This document shows, one piece after another, positions 1-6,500 of a stretch of 7,130 nt of DNA. The stretch covers positions 1 to 7,130 of the forward strand of contig JAEXWS010000075.1 in the NCBI GenBank assembly GCA_023406225.1, read 5' to 3'. Numbering within the stretch: position 1 is the stretch's first letter; each line of letters opens with the position of its first letter. Under the pieces are notes generated by a model. That model was not told the DNA's origin, did no database searches, and saw only the letters and a list, made by a program, of their open reading frames with translations. The DNA comes from Bacillota bacterium. Lineage in GTDB: Bacteria; Bacillota; Clostridia; Oscillospirales; Oscillospiraceae. The position numbers were made by a program, and so were the translations under genes.

Positions 1-2
1 AG

Positions 3-524
3 GCCAGACTGACGGGAGACATGCAGGCGGCCCAGGAGCTGGCCCAGTACCTCCAGGCCATCCAGAGCCAGTGGAGCGGGTACGTGCAGAACATGCAGCA
101 GATGCAAAACAGCAATTACTGGAACCAGCAGGGCCTGAACGCCCAGCAGCAGTCCACGGCCTATGAGCGGGCCATGAATCTGCTGGCCTCCGGCATCATG
201 CCGGGAAACGACGTGCTGGCCCAGGCGAATATCAGCGCGGCGGAGGCGGCGGCCATGCGGAACTTCTATTTGCAGCAGCAGACGCCGACGGCGCCGAAAA
301 CGGTGGCTCCGCCCAAGATCGTAACCCCGCCGAAGGATGTGGATCCATTTAGCAATGAAGCAATTGCGGAAGCGGCTGCGAATTACCGAAAGACAAATCC
401 AAACATTTATTTGGACAGCCGCACACTGGATTATTGGCTTGAGGAAAACGGATACAGCGGCCAGGCGGCGCAGTTGTTCAAAGCGTTTTTGGAGGAGTAC
501 GGCGCACAGTATCAGCGCAGATAA
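3..524 (+). CDS. Gln-rich small phage structural-type protein, 5' end probably cut off
   Basis: I do not recognise a named family. The frame is open to the left edge. A Met lies at base 21, but the codons before it (reading ARLTGD) look like normal protein and there is no well-spaced ribosome binding site, so the gene probably starts outside the window; 167 aa follow from Met21. Three parts are visible. A glutamine-rich helical N-terminal half (runs such as QNMQQMQNSNYWNQQ, about 16 Gln in the first 70 residues) is followed by a Pro/Lys linker (TAPKTVAPPKIVTPPKDVDP, about residues 90-109 from Met21). The C-terminus is a compact helical tail with aromatic positions (YLDSRTLDYWLEENGYSG). Gln-rich helices and Pro-rich linkers are common in virion proteins. 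The stop codon overlaps the ribosome binding site of the giant gene downstream, so the two are probably co-transcribed and translationally coupled. The C-terminal third is visibly lower in GC than the N-terminal half. A structural or assembly role is inferred from context only. Confidence 0.8.
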   Translation, partial: ARLTGDMQAAQELAQYLQAIQSQWSGYVQNMQQMQNSNYWNQQGLNAQQQSTAYERAMNLLASGIMPGNDVLAQANISAAEAAAMRNFYLQQQTPTAPKTVAPPKIVTPPKDVDPFSNEAIAEAAANYRKTNPNIYLDSRTLDYWLEENGYSGQAAQLFKAFLEEYGAQYQRR

Positions 525-528
525 GGAG
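523..528 (+). promoter_or_regulatory. Ribosome binding site of the giant gene (AAGGAG)
   Basis: AAGGAG lies six bases before the ATG at 535 and shares bases with the TAA stop (522-524) of the upstream gene. This decides the start of the giant frame and suggests translational coupling with the preceding gene. A second in-frame ATG at 547 has no comparable site. Confidence 0.85.
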
Positions 529-534
529 AACGGA

Positions 535-3500
535 ATGAGTGGACGTATGAATCTAAGTGAAGAACAAAAAAGATTGGCTGCCAAATACAAACCGGAGGGC
601 GTTTTTACGCCCTCCGTCAACTTATCCGGGAAAATGCGATTAACTGCAGACCAAAAGAAGATTGCGGAACGGTACCGGCCGGCTGTTCCAATCGTATATA
701 ACACTCCGGCTCCTATTTCCGCGGCTCCCATTTCCGCTTCCAAAGTGATCGAGGCGGAGGAGCGGCGTCCCGCTTATCCGAATGCCGGAATCACCGGAGG
801 CGGGCTTGGCGGCGGCGTGGCCTACGGACCGTCAGCCGGGACGGGGGACTGGCGGACAACGCCTAAAACCGTGATCGCGGGCGGCGGGCGGGGCGGCGTG
901 CTCACCTACAAGGAGATCCGGGTGCCGACGCTGGCCGGAAGGCTGGCGAACATGGCCGCCGGAGCAGGAAAACAGGCCGGAGCGGAATTTGCGAACGCGC
1001 TGGGGACCGTTCAGGCCGTCACCGGCGGCGAGTTCCGGAAGAATTACCTGACCATGGACAAGCAGCAGCTCCAAGTAGAGCTGGCCCGGTATGAACACAA
1101 CGCGGCCCAGGCGGACACGCCGGAGGACCGGGCGTATTGGCAGGCGGAGGCGCAGAAGGCCCGGGACAGCCTGTCCATGGCGGAACAGGGACTGCGCGAG
1201 ACAAAGACCGCCGGACAGGACACCCAGGCCGCCGCGGACCGCTGGGCGGACTCCGGCGCGGAGAATGTGGAGGCGGCCAAGGAGGGGCTGGGAACGGTGG
1301 GGCGCTTCGCGGTGGACGCGGGCGTGGCGGGAACGCAGATGCTGGGCGATATCGGAGCGGCGGCGCTGACCGGGGGAAGCGCATTGGTCCCCATGGGCAT
1401 CCGGGCATTCGGCGGAGCCTCCCAGGAGGCGCGGCGGTCCGGCGCGACGCTGGGCCAGCAGCTTGCCTATGGCGCGGGAAGCGCCGCGGCTTCCGTTTTG
1501 ACGGAGAAGATCGGCAACCTGTCCAAACCATTTTCAAAGGCTTTCGGGGCCGGTGCCACCGACGAGCTGGTGGAAAACCTGATCGGCCGGGCGGTGGACC
1601 GCTTTGCCAAGACGCCCGTGGGGAAAACCGCAATGAACGCTTTCTTGCGCATGGGCGTGTCCTTCCTGGAAGAAGGCGCGGAGGAGTTTTTGGAAGATGT
1701 GATCGACCCGTTTTTGCGGCGCGGGACCTTCGACCCGGATGCGCAGTTCGATTTTGAAGAAGCTGTGTATGACTTTTTGGTAGGCGGGACCCTGGGCGGG
1801 ATCGGCGGCGGCGTGGAAACGGCCGCCGGAGCCAGGACGGACCTTGGGAAATACCGGGAGCAGGCGGCCGGGACGGCCGTGGATGACGCCTATAGGACCA
1901 TTTCAAGAGACGGCATGTTTTCCAGGACCGGCCGGACCGCGGCGGCGGAGGCCCTGGCGCAGGGGGACCGGCTGCGAAACTACGACATCATGCCGAAGCT
2001 GGCCCCGCATGATACCGCGGGGTCTGCCGAGGCCGGTTCCATTAGGCCGAGGCTGGCGGACATTCAAGCGGAACAGCGGACGGAGCAGCGGCCCGCGGAG
2101 TATGTTCCGGGGACGATCATGGAAGAGACCATGCAGCGCAGCGTGCAGGAGGTCGCCCGGATGGAGCCTGTCGCGGCGGTGCAGGGAACGGAGTTCGCCA
2201 AAGGCGAAACAGACCTGACAACGCAGGTCGCGGCCTATTTTGAAAGCATCGGCGGGGTGGCCTATAATCCGGAGCTGGGAAACGTGATCTTGAACCGGCG
2301 GGGCGTCAAGGACGACATCGCCCACGGGATCGGCAGAAAAAAAGCCGCTGCTTTCGCAGCGGTGCCGGAGGTCTTACAGGGCGGGAAGGTCATTGACTAT
2401 CAAACCAACTGGAAGGGGAGAGGATACGATACCGCCGTCGTGGCGGCGCCGATCACCATTTCCGGGGAGCCGTATCTGGCGGGCGTCGTGCTGCGGCGGA
2501 CGCCGGAGCAGAACACGTTTTATGTGCATGAGGTCCTGGCGGCAAAAAAAGGAACAGCGCCGTTCAAGACCGGGACCGCTCCAAAGCAGAGCGGCACGCC
2601 CGGCGGCGATGCTCCTTCTGTTATCAATCTACTGCAAAACCTGCGGAATGTCAAGGATGGAGTCGGGGGAGAATACGACATCATGCCGAAGCTGACCGAT
2701 GCCGCGGGAGCCGCCGATAGAGGGTTGCAACCAGCCGGGACAGGGGATACAATCAAGGCAGCGGAAACGGATCTTTTGAAAGCGAAAGGATGGGATACGG
2801 ATGGAGCAGAAGGACCTGGAAGAGATGCGGCGGCTGCGGGAAAAGAAGGACCGGACGCCGGAGGAGGACGAGCGGTACGGCCAACTGCTGGACATCTTTC
2901 TGAAGGAAACCTTGTATATGGGCAGTCCCGATTCCTAAAAGAAGGACCGTCCTTTGGAGAAACTGAAACTTTGGGGACGAAAGGATGGGATACGGATGGA
3001 GCAGAAGGACCTGGAAGAGATGCGGCGGCTGCGGGAAAAGAAGGACCGGACGCCGGAGGAGGACGAGAGATACCACACTCTGGTACGGGCGTTCCTCAAA
3101 GAGACCTTGTATATGGGCAGTCCCGATTCCTAAAAGTAGGACCGTCCTTTGGAGAATCGCCCCGTCTTGCCTGGGCGGCGGAGGGGATCACCGCACCGGC
3201 GAGCGGAACCGTTGTCCAGAGCGAACAGAACGCTGCCGCCGAATACGGGATACCAAGCTTTGTGGTGCGCGATACGGTATGGACCGGGCGCGGCGAAAAA
3301 GCTCTGGCGGTTTCGTCAGGCGGGCAGATCTATCTGCGGGAGACGCTGCCGCCTGAGAAAGCGGGGATGTTTGTCCCTCATGAAGCAAGTCATATCATGA
3401 AACAGACCGGGTTCCAGCCCTATCTGTACTTTATCGAACGAACGCCCGAACTGCTGGATATGAAGACTAAGGAAGCGGGAAAATTACTGGAAAATACATG

Positions 3501-6500
3501 CAGGCACCGCAACATTGATTTGATGCATATGACCGGGGAGGAGCGCGCGGTACTGTATGACGAACTTAACGCGACGGTATATGGACATATTGCATCTGGG
3601 AAGATATACGGCGACCTGCGGGACTTTTTGGAGCAGGCCTTCAAGGATTTCGACAGCTATGCCGCCGAGCTGACCGAGATCCACGACGCCTTCAAAAAAA
3701 GCCGGACCACAGGGGCCAGGGACGGGACCACGGCGGGACCAGTCCGGCGCGGGTCCGGCGCTCTGGACAAGCTGGACGTGCATCCCCAGGGAGATATGGG
3801 CGCTTATGGGAGCACGGACTTTCTGCGCGGAGAGCAGGAGGGACGGCGGCAGACGCTGCGGGCGGTGCGGGAAGCGGAACGCCGCCTCGATCCGACAGCC
3901 GGGGAAAAGGCGTTTGCAAAGGAACTTGCCAAGGGGACCTATAGCGTGGAGGATATCCCGGCCTCCATGAGCCGGGGGACCGTGCGGGAGCTGGCGGATC
4001 ATTACTACGCCGCCTCCACCTACGAAAAGAAAAACAGCGGAACGAGCCGTCAGCGGAGCCGCATCCGCCAGATGACGGACGATATGGCCGCGCGGTATTT
4101 CAAAGACGCGGAGCAGTACAAGCCGATCTCCATGCTGGTCATGAACGAGCGGACCCCGGAGCGGATCATGCGGAATATCTTCGGGGATGAACACGGCGAG
4201 GCGGTCAACCGGGCGTACATCTACCCGGTGCAGGCCAACGAGGCGGAGAAGATCCGCTTCACAAACCGGATGATGGAGGAGGTCCGGACCTTTGAGGACA
4301 GCTCCGGCCAGAAGAGCCGGTTGACGCGGCAGGAACGGATGATCGCCCAGCAGGTGCTGGAAGACCGCTTCGTGGGGGAGGCGGTGGCCGCCATGGAGAC
4401 CCGGAGCGCCATTGAAGCGGCGGCGGAGAACATCTATCACGGGCAGGACGTTTTGGACCAAGTGCGGGAGTTTGGACTTTCCAGCGAGGAGAAGCATCTG
4501 GCGGAGCGCATGGCCCGCTGGATGCAGACGCAGGACGCCCTGGACTCCGGCACGGTGGACAGCGTGAAGGTAAACCACGCGGTCGAGAAATACGCGGAGC
4601 TGTACAACACCTTCTATGAGGGGATCAATGATTTCCTGGTTGCCCATGGATATGAGCCCATCGGCTTTATCAAGGGCTATGCGCCCCACATGCAGGGCAT
4701 GGACACGCAAAACCGCCTGCTGTCCTCCCTGAAAGCCCTAGGCGTGAACACGGACGCCGGAAACCTGCCCGCCTCCATCTCCGGCCTCACGGCGGATTAC
4801 AAGCCCGGGAAGCGGTGGGTGCCGCATTTTCAGACGCGGAAGGGGAGCAGCACGGACTACGATATCGCAAAGGGCTTTGAAAGCTATGTGGGCTACATGG
4901 CGGACGTGCTCTATCACACCGACGACATTTCCCGGCTGCGGGGCGTGTCCCGGTATCTGCGGAAAACCTATGGGCCGGAGGAGATCTCCCATGCCATCGA
5001 CCACGCGGAGAGCCTGCGGAACACCAGCTTGGAGACGCAGACGGAGGTGCTGAAGGACGCGGGAAGAATCCAGGACGGGACAAAGCTCACCTATGAGGAC
5101 GCCCGGATGCTGCTGGATTCCTACATCGACGACCTGTACGACGGCATCAAGAATATGACCAAGTACGGGGAATTTGTGAAGTACATTGACAACTATGCAA
5201 ATATTCTGGCGGGCAAGCAGAGCATGGCGGACCGTGGCATGGAATACACCGCGGGGCGGACCAGCCTCAACGCCGGGAACAAGCTGGTGGCGGCGTTCGG
5301 CCGGGCACAGGTGGCCGGAAATATGTCCAGCGTCCTGAATCAGACGGCGCAGCTCTCGCAGATCCTGGCCGAGGTCGACGGGAAGTATGTGCGGCAGGCA
5401 ATGGGGGACCTGGTTTCCGGAACGCGGGGAAGGCTGTGGAACATCAAGCAGTTGGAGCTGTTCAACCAGAGCGACCTGCTGACCGGAAAGAAGGGGATCG
5501 AATACCTGACGGCGGACGATTCCGCCATGGACCGCATTGTTTCCGCGCTGTTCAAGCCGGCGGACATCATGGACAGCACCGTGTCGGCCCTGGCGGTGCA
5601 GAGCAAGTATAACCAGTTGATCGCGGAGGGACATACCCACCAGGAGGCCGTGGACGGCGCAAACCGCTTCGGAACGGAGATCATGGCGTCCAGGCTGAAA
5701 GGCTCCCGGCCGCTGGCCTTCGAGAGCAAGAATCTGGTTTCGCAGATGCTCCACATGTTCCAGGTGGAGGCGGTGAACAGTTGGGAGCATATCTCTCAGG
5801 ACATCCCGCGGCAATACCGGGAGATCGAGCGGAGCCGCGGAAAGAAAGCGGCGGGCCGCGCGGTGGCGGCGGTTGCCACGAAGGGACTGTTATCCGCATT
5901 CTTTCTCAACCGGGCGGCGGAGGCCGTCTATGGGGGCACCCCGGCGCCCTTTGACCTGCTGGGATGGCTGACAAACTTCGTGGCCTCCGGCGAGGGCATG
6001 AGCACCAACGCCTGGTTGATGCAGCTCGTAAACACCGGGTGGCGGGCGCTTTTCGGAGAACCGCTGTTCGACGACGACCAGGATGAGGAAGAAGAGAAGA
6101 AGCCCTTCCGATGGGGCCGGGCGGCGGCGGACCTGGGCTACAATGTGATGAACGACGTGCCATACCTCCGGAACGCGGCGGGCCTGCTGGGCCTGGGAGA
6201 TCAGACGATGCCGCTTGCCAACATTGCGGATGCGGGAAAGGGATTAGTACGGGCCGGGAAAAATTCTGGTATTTTTTCAGGAGAGATGCTGGATGCGGTT
6301 TTAACTGCTGGAGGTGTAGTGATTCCAGGTGGGCGGCAGATGCAGAAAACCGCACAGGGAATCAAGACCATTGCCGCCGGCGGACGCACATACGGCTATG
6401 GGGACAATCGGCGGCTCCAATACCCGGTGGAGAGGACGCCGCGGAAAGCGGCGCAGGCGCTTCTGTTCGGAAACTCCGGGCTTTCGGAGACACGGGATTT

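Larger units (their letters stand above)
2764..3156 (+). repeat. 195-base tandem direct duplication carrying two nested small genes
   Basis: Two units lie end to end with a 195-base period (2764-2958 and 2959-3153, the match running on to 3156). Bases 2783-2872 equal 2978-3067 exactly (90 bases). Bases 2909-2961 equal 3104-3156 with one mismatch. The 36 bases between (2873-2908 versus 3068-3103) differ at about half of their positions. The first ~19 bases of each unit are only partly alike. 195 is a multiple of three, so the giant frame survives the duplication and reads low-complexity peptide twice (GWDTDGAEGPGRDAAAAGKE). The patchwork of identity fits duplication plus later conversion or recombination with a divergent relative. 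Confidence 0.9.

Noticed and set aside
1137..1757. Plus-strand open frame of 206 aa in another frame
   Set aside because: Gly/Arg-rich shadow without ribosome binding site. Unlike the 2801 and 2996 frames, it has no second copy to test selection.
1019..1906. Minus-strand open frame (about 295 aa) rich in Pro, Arg and Ser
   Set aside because: Low-complexity shadow of Gly/Ala/Arg codons opposite the Gly/Ala-rich segment.
2683..2685. Internal in-frame ATG of the giant gene preceded by GGGGGA
   Set aside because: The ATG is part of the YDIMPKL codons, whose other copy also follows a G-rich stretch. Nothing suggests a separate product starting there.
2783..3133. CRISPR-like or IS-like repeat
   Set aside because: Only two long units in direct tandem with coding content; no short spacers, no terminal inverted repeats, no transposase.
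2985..3400. Plus-strand frames starting at 2985 and 3149
   Set aside because: Arg/Gly/Cys-rich shadows. The real alternative frame in this stretch is the 45-aa one, supported by repeat comparison.
3484..4710. Long minus-strand open frame (about 408 aa)
   Set aside because: It is the antisense shadow of the GC-rich giant gene. Its translation is rich in His, Arg, Leu, Val and Pro without domain logic, it has no ribosome binding site, and the + frame here is coherent protein.
5186..5191. TTGACA that could be a -35 box
   Set aside because: No -10-like hexamer at 16-18 bases downstream, and it sits in the middle of conserved coding sequence.
4738..5814. Long minus-strand open frame (about 358 aa), in the same phase as the previous one
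   Set aside because: Same antisense phase effect of high-GC codon use. No start signal, no recognisable motif.
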